Below are positions 33,287 to 42,353 of a stretch of DNA of 51,230 nucleotides, in pieces. Within the stretch, counting starts at the first letter, position 1. The number at the start of each line of letters is the position of its first letter. Position numbers and translations under genes: made by a program. Under the pieces are notes generated by a model. That model saw only the letters and a list, made by a program, of their open reading frames with translations, was not told where the DNA came from and ran no database searches. Source of the DNA: Euryarchaeota archaeon UBA28 (GTDB lineage Archaea; Thermoplasmatota; Poseidoniia; Poseidoniales; Thalassarchaeaceae); contig DANW01000038.1 of assembly GCA_002501605.1 (NCBI GenBank), positions 1 to 51,230 of the forward strand, in the 5' to 3' direction.

Positions 33287-36200
33287 CAGTTTCCACCTCC
33301 AAGAGCGTCATCTAGGACCATTGTCACATCAAATGGCCTTCCTCCTCTACTCCTAGCTGGGTCGACGCCATCTTCGCCATATTCGAACTGTATGATTCTG
33401 TTAGCAGTATTTCGGACAGAGCCCATTCCATCGTCTACCACCTTGAGGTCGTCCATGGCATTGATCAACCTCCTTTGCATGTATCCAGACTTGGCGGTTC
33501 TTACCGCTGTATCGACTAATGACTCGCGTCCAGAAACAGAAAGCATGAAGAATTCTGTCGGCTCAAGGCCACGTTTGAAGGAAGAGCCTACGAATCCTTT
33601 CTCTTGTGCCCCCTTTGCATTTCTCGGGAAATGTGCCAATACTCTGTCTTGATATCCTCTTTCGAGTCTCTTACCGCGAACCTTAGGCTGGCCTATTGAA
33701 CCGGCCATCATGGCAAGATTATCCATCGACCCTCTGGCCCCAGAGGTGGCCATCATTACTGCAGCGTTATCTGAACCAAGGAACGACTTGGCTACATTAC
33801 CAGATTCAGTCTTAGCTTCGTCTAGTATCATTAGTATGTTCTCCTCTAAGGTTTCCAAGGGGGTTCTTCCTGGACGTGTCTCGTATCTTCTGCCATCTTT
33901 ACCGAACTTCTCCAATTCCACATCTACTGAATCACTTCCCCGCTTGTTTATTTTGGCAATCTCTGACTTTGCCTCGGGAGGAAGGTCCTCATCGTCGATT
34001 CCGGTTGTAAATCCAAGTGAAGTGCAGATTGAGATAGTCATCCTAGTCATTCTATCCAGGAATTCTGCTCCTGCCTCAGGCCCATGTGTGTGGACGACAG
34101 CATCCAGAAGCCTTCCGTCCTCCGCGCCAATTCCCCTCTTGTCGATAGTACCCGATACATCTCCCTTGGAAACGTTGACATTGTCACCAATCCTACTGAT
34201 GTAGTCCAACTTGAACCCTTCAGGGACAATCAGACTCAGGACATCACTACCCCTGTAGCCGATTACTCCATCCTTCTCAACCTCGGGAGGAAGTTCTCCG
34301 TCCCAGTTGGTGTCCCCCAATACCTGCATTACAAGATTCTTGGGAAGTACCCTATCACCGTGCGTCAGCAAGTATGCGCCAGAAATATGGTCATGTATAC
34401 CGCCAATTACACTGCCGCCATATCTCGGTGTGATTATATGTTCTTGAACTCTCATCAGAATCTTAGCTTCGGCCCTGGCCTCCTCGCTCTGGATAACGTG
34501 GAGGTTCATTTCATCCCCATCAAAGTCAGCGTTATACGGTGTACAATCTGCTAGATTGAATCTGAAAGTCTTTCCTGGCATTACTCTTACTTCATGGACC
34601 ATCATAGACATTCGGTGAAGAGATGGCTGTCTGTTGAAAAGTGCGACATCACCATCTATGAGGTGCCTCTCTACTACAACTCCGGGTCGCGGATTTCCAT
34701 CGAGATCGAATGTACTCAATCTGTCTTCGATATCCGTTCCCACCGAGTTTCCGTATTCGTCCTCTATCTCAGGACTGCCACAGTGTGGGCATGTGACTTC
34801 TAGGTGCTCTGGGAAATATTCTCCTGGGTTCTCCATTTCCCACTTCCACCTGTAGTGGATTGATGCTCGAGGATCGTTTTCCGGCAAGGGTAAGCCCCTC
34901 TCGTCCTCGCCCCTGAGGTTGGCCAAAGTAGCATCTAGGTCTACGCCCCACTCTTCCTCGAGTTCTCCAAAGGAATTTCTCCTCTTTTGTGGTTTAAGGA
35001 CCATCCCTGGTAGGAAGTTTGGTGCAGGTAAGACTTCATTCAAATCAGGCCTGTAGCCACTATATGGTTCGTCCTCACTTCCTGAGTGACATTGGGGATT
35101 AAGGCATCTGAAACCGGACCAAATGTACTTTGTCCGATCGGTAATTCTTACTCTGAATCTATCTCCCCTGATTATGTAGTTTACACCAGGATGAACGTCT
35201 GGCCCTCTAAGGATCATCTGCCTTAGTTGCTCTCTATTCCTGCTTGTTACCCTGATTGGTACAGTTAGCTCTTTTGCGGTTTGGACAGGGATTCCAACCT
35301 CATTGATTCCCAGATTAGGGTCAGGGCTGATTACAGTTCTAGCGCAGAAGTTAACCCTCTTACCCGATAGGTTGCTTCTGAATCTCCCTTCCTTTCCTTT
35401 GAGCCTTTGAGCGAGTGTTTTCAGCGGCCTTCCCGACCTGTGCCTAGCAGGAGGTATTCCGCTAGTCTGGTTATCGAAGTAAGTAGTACAGTGGTACTGA
35501 AGGAGCTCCCACAAGTCTTCGACAATCAGCTGTGGTGCTCCAGCGTCCCTATTTTCTCTGAGTCTTTGGTTTATCCTCAATACATCGACTAATTTGTGAG
35601 TAAGATCATCTTCAGACCTATCTCCGCTATCCAGTGTAATGGATGGCCTCACGGTGATTGGCGGAACTGGGAGAACTTTCATTATGGTCCATTCTGGTCT
35701 TGCAGCATCCTTGTCCATGCCAAGGAATATTAGGTGCTCGTCTGGGATTCTCTCTAGCCATTCCCTGATGTCACGAGCGTTGAGCTTGTGCTCGCCCTTG
35801 TTCTCTTTCTTTTCTTTGAATGTGGAAGGCTTGTCGAGGATTATTTTGCCCTGCTCAGCTCCACAATGCATGCATATTGTCCTCTTTTTGCTTGAACATT
35901 CCTTTTCGATGTCCTTGATGGTATTCTTGAATTCTGTAGAGCCGACTCCGTGTTTTATGATTACATCCTTAACCTTGTCGCGGTAGTAGTCCTGCTCTGA
36001 CTTTTCTGGATCCACGGGATGCGTGTCCGGCTTGTCATGCAAGAGTATCTTACTACATGTGTTGCATGTGCACTTGAGGGCTGTCTTGATTAAATTTGTA
36101 AAACCGATGTGCATCACGGGTAATTCTAGAGCTATGTGTCCGAAGTGGCTTGGGCACTCATCGTGTTTGTTACCGCATGTCTCGCACCTGACTCCGGGAT

Positions 36201-36378
36201 CTATAACTCCCATCTTCGGATCCATCAATCCTTGCTTGAAGGGGTGGCCATCATCTTTGTACGTATCCGCTGTCTTAACTTCTACAGATGACATTTTACG
36301 AATCTCATTAGGGTCCATCAAAGTGAATTTGATGGCCTCAATTCTCTTTGGAATCTTTGCTGCGTCTTTAGCACTCAT
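33286..36378 (-). CDS. rpoA1: DNA-directed RNA polymerase subunit A' with cysteine-bearing insertion
   Basis: The clamp and active-site half of the largest subunit. I chose the ATG at 36378 (MSAKDAAKIPKRIEAIKF), which overlaps the rpoB stop (ATGA), giving 1030 residues. The N-terminal zinc site is CETCGNKHDECPSHFGH, with further cysteines in CTCNTC and CMHC. The catalytic loop is NADFDGDEMN, preceded by FNRQPSLHRMSMM. Typical archaeal A' is about 870-910 residues. The excess is explained by about 150 residues inserted between the YIIRGDRFRVRITDR strand and VVERHLIDGD (roughly residues 420-570). The insertion contains two cysteine pairs: CLNPQC and CPHC. Confidence 0.97.
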   Translation of the reverse strand: MSAKDAAKIPKRIEAIKFTLMDPNEIRKMSSVEVKTADTYKDDGHPFKQGLMDPKMGVIDPGVRCETCGNKHDECPSHFGHIALELPVMHIGFTNLIKTALKCTCNTCSKILLHDKPDTHPVDPEKSEQDYYRDKVKDVIIKHGVGSTEFKNTIKDIEKECSSKKRTICMHCGAEQGKIILDKPSTFKEKKENKGEHKLNARDIREWLERIPDEHLIFLGMDKDAARPEWTIMKVLPVPPITVRPSITLDSGDRSEDDLTHKLVDVLRINQRLRENRDAGAPQLIVEDLWELLQYHCTTYFDNQTSGIPPARHRSGRPLKTLAQRLKGKEGRFRSNLSGKRVNFCARTVISPDPNLGINEVGIPVQTAKELTVPIRVTSRNREQLRQMILRGPDVHPGVNYIIRGDRFRVRITDRTKYIWSGFRCLNPQCHSGSEDEPYSGYRPDLNEVLPAPNFLPGMVLKPQKRRNSFGELEEEWGVDLDATLANLRGEDERGLPLPENDPRASIHYRWKWEMENPGEYFPEHLEVTCPHCGSPEIEDEYGNSVGTDIEDRLSTFDLDGNPRPGVVVERHLIDGDVALFNRQPSLHRMSMMVHEVRVMPGKTFRFNLADCTPYNADFDGDEMNLHVIQSEEARAEAKILMRVQEHIITPRYGGSVIGGIHDHISGAYLLTHGDRVLPKNLVMQVLGDTNWDGELPPEVEKDGVIGYRGSDVLSLIVPEGFKLDYISRIGDNVNVSKGDVSGTIDKRGIGAEDGRLLDAVVHTHGPEAGAEFLDRMTRMTISICTSLGFTTGIDDEDLPPEAKSEIAKINKRGSDSVDVELEKFGKDGRRYETRPGRTPLETLEENILMILDEAKTESGNVAKSFLGSDNAAVMMATSGARGSMDNLAMMAGSIGQPKVRGKRLERGYQDRVLAHFPRNAKGAQEKGFVGSSFKRGLEPTEFFMLSVSGRESLVDTAVRTAKSGYMQRRLINAMDDLKVVDDGMGSVRNTANRIIQFEYGEDGVDPARSRGGRPFDVTMVLDDALGGGN

Positions 36379-39300
36379 CTTCTGTCCTCCAGTTCTAGTC
36401 TCATAGCCACCCCAAGACTCTTCATTTCGTCTAGGAGTAGTTTGAATGCGTACGATGTTTGGACCGAATGAACATCGGCACGGTCTCCACATGAAGGGCA
36501 GACCGTTGTCCTTCTCTTCCAGTCATAATATGCGATATGCCCACATCTGGGAGTGTTGCAAACCATTAGTGGCCATCCATCCGACTCATCAAGTAGGCGA
36601 TCCTTAATTACCATGGATGCACCGTGGGAAATAAGGCAATCTCGTTCCATCTCACCGAATCTTAAACCTCCCTGTCTCGCTCGTCCTTCGGTGGGTTGCC
36701 TGGTTAGAATCTGTACTCTACCCCTGCTTCTGGCGTGTAACTTACTGCTGACTAAGTGGTGTAGCCTTTGATAGTAGATAACGCCAATGAAGACTTCGGC
36801 CGGATATTGCTCACCTGTCTCTCCGCTAACCATATTTTCTCTTCCTGTATGGTTGAATCCGTTTCTCAGAAGTCCAGCCCTCAAGGAATCCTCCTTTTCA
36901 CCGGTGAATGCTGTCCCGTCTATCCTTCTGGCCTCAAGGGATCCAACCTTCCCCCCGATCATCTCTAGTACATGGGCGACAGTCATTCTAGAGGGAATGG
37001 CATGCGGGTTGATGATCAAATCGGGGATTGTCCCATCTGCAGTGAAAGGCATGTCCCTTTCCTCGACAATTCTGCCAATGATTCCTTTCTGACCGTGACG
37101 ACTTGCAAACTTGTCCCCTAATTCTGGAATCTTATTTGTCCGAAGAGTGATTCTTACCAACCTTCCAGAGTCCAATGATTCAGTAACGAAAACGTTGTCG
37201 ACCCACCCCTCCTCACCATGGCGGACCATCATGGAAGACTCTCTTCTTTCCTGTGCTTGGAGGAACGCTCCATGTGCTTCTTCAAGGAATCTAGGAGGGC
37301 TGGTTTTTCCGACTAGAACTGCAGAATCTGGACCTCCTCCACTAGATAGGAATTCTTCTGGTACTGGAAGCCCGTCTCTTTCTAAGTGTGCGTAGCTATC
37401 GAAAGATTTCATTCCTTTAACTTCGTCTAGACCAGTACCCGGGACTTCGATTCTTTCTTCTTGTCCACCAGGAAACCTTCTGTTTTCTGCATTGTAAGTC
37501 CTGATAAATGATGACCTTCCTAAGCCGCGTTCAACTGAGGCCTTGTTCATTATGACTGCATCTTGCATGTTGTAACCATGATGGCTCATAATTGCAACCA
37601 CAAAGTTCTGTCCACCGGGTCTGCTGTTGAAATTGGTGGTGTCCATCGCCCTGGTTCCTACTACTGATACTTGAGGATAGTGCATTACATGGGCCCTGGT
37701 ATCTGGCCTCAAGCGATAATTTGCGCTTGGAAGGCCTAGACTCTGCTTCACCATGGCTGTCCCCCCTGTAACACGGGGGGTGGAGTTGTGTTCTGGGTAG
37801 GGGACTAATGCCGCGCATACGCCAAGTATTAGCTGAGGGTCTATCTCTACGTGAGTGTATACTAGCACAGTGTTGTCCTTTTTCTCTTTCTTACGTAGGG
37901 TATCAATTTCCTTTTGGTGGTAATTCAAAGGTACTGAAAACTTCTCGGTGGCAGTTGACCCATCGGGCATCTTGACTTCGACTTTCAACTTGGCTTTGGA
38001 AATTTCTTCATCCCCAAGATTTGTCCATTCAACCTTTGCTGGGTCTATGGGCCGTTTGTTCTTGGGCGAGAGCTCGGGTAAGTCGAAAGGCCTTGGTGCT
38101 ATTAGTAAGTCCTCTTCTTCTTCAGCGTCAACCCATTCTATGACTCCTGAAGAGACAAGATCCGAGAAGGTTATTTCACCAGTTTTCAAACCCTCAAGGT
38201 GGAACTTGGCGAGGTTCAGAGAACCATCTTCAAGCACTAACAAAGGCCTCATTATTCTACCTCTATCCGTATTGATGAACACATCTCTGTTCTCAGTGTC
38301 ATGACGAATACTTACCTCGGGCCTAATCCTGCCTGAACGCCTTCTTCTCTTGAACTGTGAAACTAGTTTGTTGGGCCTCTTGTGAAGGCCGAAGATATCC
38401 CCATTCACATGAATTCTGGAACCATCTGCCCATCCTTCCGGATTAGGATTAACTCCCGCCTCTATTAGTAACTCTTTGACGTCGTCTTCAGGAACCTCCT
38501 CGGATACATCAATCATTTGCGCGGCATTTTTCACAAGACCACAATTCTGTCCCTCAGGAGTCTCATTTGGGCAAAGTCTGCCCCAGTGCGTTGGATGCAA
38601 ATCCCTGGCTTCGAAGTGTGGCTGGCTCCTCACGAGTGGACTAGTAACCCTCCTCATATGAGAAAGCGAAGCTAGGTAAGTAGTCCTGTCTAGAAGTTGG
38701 CTTACTCCCGATCTACCTCCAACCCAATTTCCTGTAGCTAATGCATGCATAATTTTCGATGTCAGAACATCCGGCCTCAGGCATGAGTTGATTTTGAGTT
38801 CTCTCTTTCTGTTGTGATGTCTCTCTAGTTGGTACTTCAGATCTCTTGCAAGACCCTGGACACCCACCCTGAATAGGTCCTCCATTAGGTCTCCAGCGAG
38901 TCTGACTCTCTTGTTGGCATAATGATCCTTGTCGTTGGGGTCTCTATTAGTGATGGCCATCTCTAGAACCTGCCTTACAATCCTTCCAAGGAAGATTGCT
39001 TTCTTGGTCCTCACGGATTCGTCTGAGCCGAGATGGGGCAGTAGCTCCTTATCCAGAAGGTTCTGAATTCTAGATTCCCTATATTCCTTCTGTTGGCCGG
39101 CCGCGAATTTCTTCTCAAGCCACGCCATTGCCTCCTCGGTATTATCCACTCCGTATTCTGGGTTGTCTTTGACATCATTGAGGTTCGCTACTGTATACTT
39201 CATAGCCTCTACTGGCCCTGCGATAGCGGAGAAAATGTCCCTGTCGTTCTCCATTCCGAGGGCTCTCATTAGAAGAACTACTGGAATTGCAGTAGTACCT

Positions 39301-40100
39301 GCACTTGGAATTTTTACCATTAGCATACCATCGCGTCTCTTTTCAACATTGATTGGCTTCCTAACTCCATCTTTCTGAGAGAATATCTTGGCTACCTCTG
39401 TTTCATGAGCGTATTTCTTGTTCTTTTCTACAGTGACTCTGTTTGGAGCTAAGTCTTCCATTGAGATGAGTACCCTTTCTGTTCCATTGATAATGAAGTA
39501 CCCCCCAGGGTCGAGTGGGTCTTCACCAGATTTCCTGAGTAGCTCCTTGTGCCTTTGGGCATCTTCAGTGGACGTAGTGGGCGAGAGTTTTAGCGACTTC
39601 TCCTGGGTTCCGGCAATGTGATCTGGATGTAGATTACACCTCCCTGATCTGACCATAATTGGGAGGTTTCCAATATGGACTCCCTCTTCCTCGATAAAGC
39701 CAATGTCGGAGTCTGTAGACGATGGGGGAAGGTCATCTCTGTAGATCCTAAAGTCCATGTATATGGGTGAGAAATAGGTCAGCTTCCTAAGTCGGCATTC
39801 CAAAGGAGTAGCTGGGTGCTCCGCACCATTGGCTTCTCTGACAGTTGGAGCCCCTAACCTAATGCCCTTCATGCGGATAAATATTTCTTTGTCGAGAACG
39901 TCCAGCTTGATCATACCACCGGCATCTTCTCCTCCAGGAACATCCATCAGAGCGTCGTCACTTCCTATACGAATTCCTTTGACTATGTCCTCCATCCTAC
40001 TTCCTTTGCCATCGCCAATTGGGATGCAATCGTCATACGATGCAAGCTGATGGTTTACCATGCTTCTGTGCGCGAAATAACTCTCAACAATTTCCTTCAT
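36375..40100 (-). CDS. rpoB: DNA-directed RNA polymerase subunit B (unsplit)
   Basis: The second-largest subunit as a single 1241-residue chain (some methanogens and haloarchaea split it into B' and B''). The start is supported by an AAGGAGG six bases upstream. Landmarks include GGYFIINGTERVLISMEDLAPN, HPTHWGRLCPNETPEGQNCGLV, HHGYNMQDAVIMNKASVERG, GDKFASRHGQKGIIG and GGLRFGEMERDCLISHGAS. A C-terminal zinc ribbon is present: CNTPRCGHIAYYDWKRRTTVCPSC. The order and motifs are complete. It lies between rpoH and rpoA1 in the conserved archaeal operon. Confidence 0.98.
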   Translation of the reverse strand: MKEIVESYFAHRSMVNHQLASYDDCIPIGDGKGSRMEDIVKGIRIGSDDALMDVPGGEDAGGMIKLDVLDKEIFIRMKGIRLGAPTVREANGAEHPATPLECRLRKLTYFSPIYMDFRIYRDDLPPSSTDSDIGFIEEEGVHIGNLPIMVRSGRCNLHPDHIAGTQEKSLKLSPTTSTEDAQRHKELLRKSGEDPLDPGGYFIINGTERVLISMEDLAPNRVTVEKNKKYAHETEVAKIFSQKDGVRKPINVEKRRDGMLMVKIPSAGTTAIPVVLLMRALGMENDRDIFSAIAGPVEAMKYTVANLNDVKDNPEYGVDNTEEAMAWLEKKFAAGQQKEYRESRIQNLLDKELLPHLGSDESVRTKKAIFLGRIVRQVLEMAITNRDPNDKDHYANKRVRLAGDLMEDLFRVGVQGLARDLKYQLERHHNRKRELKINSCLRPDVLTSKIMHALATGNWVGGRSGVSQLLDRTTYLASLSHMRRVTSPLVRSQPHFEARDLHPTHWGRLCPNETPEGQNCGLVKNAAQMIDVSEEVPEDDVKELLIEAGVNPNPEGWADGSRIHVNGDIFGLHKRPNKLVSQFKRRRRSGRIRPEVSIRHDTENRDVFINTDRGRIMRPLLVLEDGSLNLAKFHLEGLKTGEITFSDLVSSGVIEWVDAEEEEDLLIAPRPFDLPELSPKNKRPIDPAKVEWTNLGDEEISKAKLKVEVKMPDGSTATEKFSVPLNYHQKEIDTLRKKEKKDNTVLVYTHVEIDPQLILGVCAALVPYPEHNSTPRVTGGTAMVKQSLGLPSANYRLRPDTRAHVMHYPQVSVVGTRAMDTTNFNSRPGGQNFVVAIMSHHGYNMQDAVIMNKASVERGLGRSSFIRTYNAENRRFPGGQEERIEVPGTGLDEVKGMKSFDSYAHLERDGLPVPEEFLSSGGGPDSAVLVGKTSPPRFLEEAHGAFLQAQERRESSMMVRHGEEGWVDNVFVTESLDSGRLVRITLRTNKIPELGDKFASRHGQKGIIGRIVEERDMPFTADGTIPDLIINPHAIPSRMTVAHVLEMIGGKVGSLEARRIDGTAFTGEKEDSLRAGLLRNGFNHTGRENMVSGETGEQYPAEVFIGVIYYQRLHHLVSSKLHARSRGRVQILTRQPTEGRARQGGLRFGEMERDCLISHGASMVIKDRLLDESDGWPLMVCNTPRCGHIAYYDWKRRTTVCPSCGDRADVHSVQTSYAFKLLLDEMKSLGVAMRLELEDRR

Positions 40101-40106
40101 ATTATT

Positions 40107-40113
40107 CCTCCTT
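40107..40113 (-). promoter_or_regulatory. Strong Shine-Dalgarno of rpoB
   Basis: AAGGAGG on the minus strand, six bases before the rpoB ATG, overlapping the last bases of the rpoH stop codon. It fixes the rpoB start at 40100 and suggests reinitiation after rpoH. Confidence 0.7.
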
Positions 40114-40699
40114 AGTTACTCTCCACTATTAGCCTGTAAGCTGTACTCGCTCCAGCCGACCTACTGTATCTGAAGATCTTGACGACTCTATTTTTTAACC
40201 AGCCGGCAGGAAGGTCGGCTCTGTCTGCCTCTTCCATTTCCTTCAATGCTTGGACGGAGGGATCAGTTATCAGAATCTTTGGCAATAACTCCTTAGCCAG
40301 TCTGTCTTCTCCATTGTCACCCTTTTCCATTAGCCCCCAAGGCGAGAGTTCGGATGCTTCTTCCTCTTCGGGAACCAGAGAATGGTGTGGAACAAGTTGG
40401 TGGTTCAGTACATTGAACCTGTCCTCTCCAATTGGAATGTCTTCATCCAGAAGGGCCGTTCTGGATATTGTTATTCTACCGGACCTGCTCCTTCTTCTCG
40501 AAGCTGCCTGCTCCCTGATAATTCCCATAATATTCTCTAACTCAGATGCCCCTGACTCTAAACCGACCTTCTTGGCTACTTCTTCGACAGTCATTCGCTT
40601 GATGGCATCCATGTTTGCGTCGTCCGCAAGTTTGTGGGCATGTTCTTCTGTAACGCCTAGTTCTATTAGCCTCTTTTTTGTTGAGCTTTTTACCGCCAT
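40112..40699 (-). CDS. rpoH: DNA-directed RNA polymerase subunit H (Rpb5) with extra N-terminal domain
   Basis: The C-terminal 110 residues are RpoH/Rpb5: FNVLNHQLVPHHSLVPEEEE, LLPKILITDPSVQAL and GWLKNRVVKIFRYSRSAG with TAYRLIVE at the end. Archaeal RpoH is normally only about 75-85 residues; here it is 195, because of an added N-terminal domain (residues 1-60, MAVKSSTKKRLIELGVTEEH then AHKLADD) and a basic linker. That domain is clearly related to the N-terminus of RpoA2. There is also some extra sequence between the H halves (WGLMEKGDNGEDRLA). I chose the ATG at 40699 because it matches the RpoA2 start; an ATG 33 bases upstream is also open. It is the first protein gene of the rpo operon. 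Confidence 0.94.
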   Translation of the reverse strand: MAVKSSTKKRLIELGVTEEHAHKLADDANMDAIKRMTVEEVAKKVGLESGASELENIMGIIREQAASRRRSRSGRITISRTALLDEDIPIGEDRFNVLNHQLVPHHSLVPEEEEASELSPWGLMEKGDNGEDRLAKELLPKILITDPSVQALKEMEEADRADLPAGWLKNRVVKIFRYSRSAGASTAYRLIVESN

Positions 40700-40751
40700 C
40701 TTCCACACTCCCCACAGCCCATTCTCAGTCATGGTCCAATAGCTGAGCAGG

Positions 40752-40825
40752 CGGGCCCGGGGGGATTCGAACCCCCGGCCACCGGGTTAAAAGCCCGGTG
40801 CTCTACCTGACTAAGCTACAGGCCC
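40752..40825 (-). tRNA. tRNA-Lys (TTT), CCA not encoded
   Basis: On the minus strand the acceptor GGGCCTG pairs with CGGGCCC, discriminator G. The anticodon arm is CCGGG, loop CTTTTAA, CCCGG, giving TTT (lysine). The T arm is GGGGG, TTCGAAT, CCCCC. The D arm GCTTAGTCAGGTAGAGC is regular. The bases after the discriminator are CCT rather than CCA. It lies 52 bases upstream of rpoH and may share its promoter. Confidence 0.95.
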
Positions 40826-40860
40826 ATGGCTGATGCTGGGCTATCATCGGACCGTAGGGG

Positions 40861-40876
40861 TATTTTTGAATATACC
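40861..40876. promoter_or_regulatory. AT-rich TATA-like box upstream of tRNA-Lys/rpo operon
   Basis: TATTTTTGAATATACC is a locally AT-rich stretch 36-51 bases before the tRNA-Lys 5' end, at a fitting distance for a TATA/BRE element of the minus-strand tRNA-rpo operon. It could also serve the divergent methyltransferase-ligase gene with a long leader. Based on composition only. Confidence 0.3.
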
Positions 40877-40991
40877 GGAAAGACATGGTTGGCACTGGGG
40901 CCGTTGGCCTCCCGAACTACCGGAAGCAAACCTAATTTAGGTGGGGCACAAATAAGGTTTGCTGACAAAAAATCGATGTTGGTAGGGAATT

Positions 40992-42353
40992 ATGATGGGG
41001 ATGGTCAAGACTATCAGGTTTTGTTCGGGAAGATTCGGGCCCTGGGACGTCGACTTAGCACCGAGTGTGTATCCCCCGAGAAGGGACACAGAATTAATTT
41101 GCAAAACCTTGTCTAAAATAGAGGGCAAGGGGCGGAAAGCCGTCGAGATAGGTTGTGGATCTGGAGTTGTATCAATGGCACTGTCTGAAATGGGTTGGAA
41201 GGTCCAGGGTTATGACATAAACCCCTACGCAGTGGCTTGCTCGCGGGCGAATATCGAGAAGCTAGGATACTCGGGTTCTGTTTCAATACATGAAGGAGGA
41301 CTAGGAGAAAGTGGTTGGCGCATCCCTGATGATGTTGAGCTGGTAGTCTGGAATTTGCCATATCTGTCCCCGCCGAAAGAGGGAGAGCCTTTGCTAGAGC
41401 CAATAGAGGAGGCGTCCATGAGTGACATGGGTGGTAAAGGTTGGTCTTTTGAGCTCCTGGAATATATGAGAAGCCATGGGAACGAAAATATAGTGGTAGT
41501 TGCTCTTTTCAGAATCGACCCTGATAGCCCCAGCAAGCCTTGGGATTGGTCCAACTCTGGATGGTCTTGCAGAATTATCGATTCACTCAGGATGGGGGAT
41601 GAAAAACTGGGAGTTTTTTGCCTTTGGAAAACAGGCTTTGGGATACCCGCAGTCAGGGTCGACTCTTGTGAATCAACCATGGACTATTCAGTTGGTCTTC
41701 CCGCAGAAGGTTGGCAGAGAATTGTTGCAGATAATCAAGTATCGGGAAGGGGCAGGAGAGGATCTAGGTGGGAATCTAGGGAGGGGGATTTAATCGCTTC
41801 ATGGAGGATAAACAGAGAAATTTCTGAGCTTCCTTCGCCTGGGTTACTTCAGATGTCCATAGGGGCTTCGATTTCAAACTTGATTAAATGCGACTTGAAA
41901 TGGCCCAATGACCTTGTTTCTGCTACAGGACAGAAAATTGGTGGCATCCTAATAGAGGCAAATAGCTTGGAAAGGGGTTTTAGATTGGGTGTCGGAATCA
42001 ATTCGACCAGTAGAACGGTTGAGGGGGAATTGTGCCATGGGTGGAGGGATACTGTGGGTGAACTTCCAAGGAACTTCATATTTGATTGCGTGGATTCTAG
42101 GGTTTCGACTATAATTGAGAAAGATGACAGGATCCCTGATAACAGCCCAAAGTCACTTCAAATCGATTCATGGAAGGCACTTTCCAGATTGCTCTCAAGG
42201 GGGCAAGAGGTAGGATATCAGGGAAATGAGTGCAGAGTCGTGGGTATTGACTCTGATGGGTTTCTACACATTGTTTCCGGGGGTAAGAGGAAGGCTCTTT
42301 CGAGCACAGACGGCCTAGTGTGGGAGTTTGGCAATAACGTCGTTAACGAGTGA
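40992..42353 (+). CDS. Fusion of HemK2/Mtq2-like methyltransferase and biotin-protein ligase
   Basis: A 453-residue two-domain protein. Residues 1-215 form a class I methyltransferase: VYPPRRDTELICKTL resembles the VYxPxEDTxLL start of Mtq2/HemK2, followed by the SAM motif VEIGCGSGVVSMAL and NLPYLSPP at the NPPY position (121-124). HemK2/Mtq2 methylates the GGQ glutamine of release factor aRF1/eRF1. Residues 222-453 are a biotin-protein ligase: DSCESTMDYS, GRGRRGSRWESREGDL (biotinyl-AMP loop), KWPNDL and GQKIGGILIE with the conserved lysine, then GVGIN. No biotin-repressor DNA-binding domain precedes it. The fusion leaves both catalytic cores apparently intact. Confidence 0.87.
   Translation: MMGMVKTIRFCSGRFGPWDVDLAPSVYPPRRDTELICKTLSKIEGKGRKAVEIGCGSGVVSMALSEMGWKVQGYDINPYAVACSRANIEKLGYSGSVSIHEGGLGESGWRIPDDVELVVWNLPYLSPPKEGEPLLEPIEEASMSDMGGKGWSFELLEYMRSHGNENIVVVALFRIDPDSPSKPWDWSNSGWSCRIIDSLRMGDEKLGVFCLWKTGFGIPAVRVDSCESTMDYSVGLPAEGWQRIVADNQVSGRGRRGSRWESREGDLIASWRINREISELPSPGLLQMSIGASISNLIKCDLKWPNDLVSATGQKIGGILIEANSLERGFRLGVGINSTSRTVEGELCHGWRDTVGELPRNFIFDCVDSRVSTIIEKDDRIPDNSPKSLQIDSWKALSRLLSRGQEVGYQGNECRVVGIDSDGFLHIVSGGKRKALSSTDGLVWEFGNNVVNE

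Noticed and set aside
36379..36492. Extended start for rpoA1
   Set aside because: It lies wholly within rpoB, and the ATGA overlap at 36375-36378 gives a natural coupled start.
33710..40050. Many open frames opposite rpoA1 and rpoB
   Set aside because: They are antisense shadows of highly conserved RNA polymerase genes, without their own signals or family features.
40826..41116. A 96-codon open frame beginning right after tRNA-Lys
   Set aside because: It overlaps the start of the methyltransferase-ligase gene in another frame, shows no family features, and its ATG lies at the tRNA 5' boundary.
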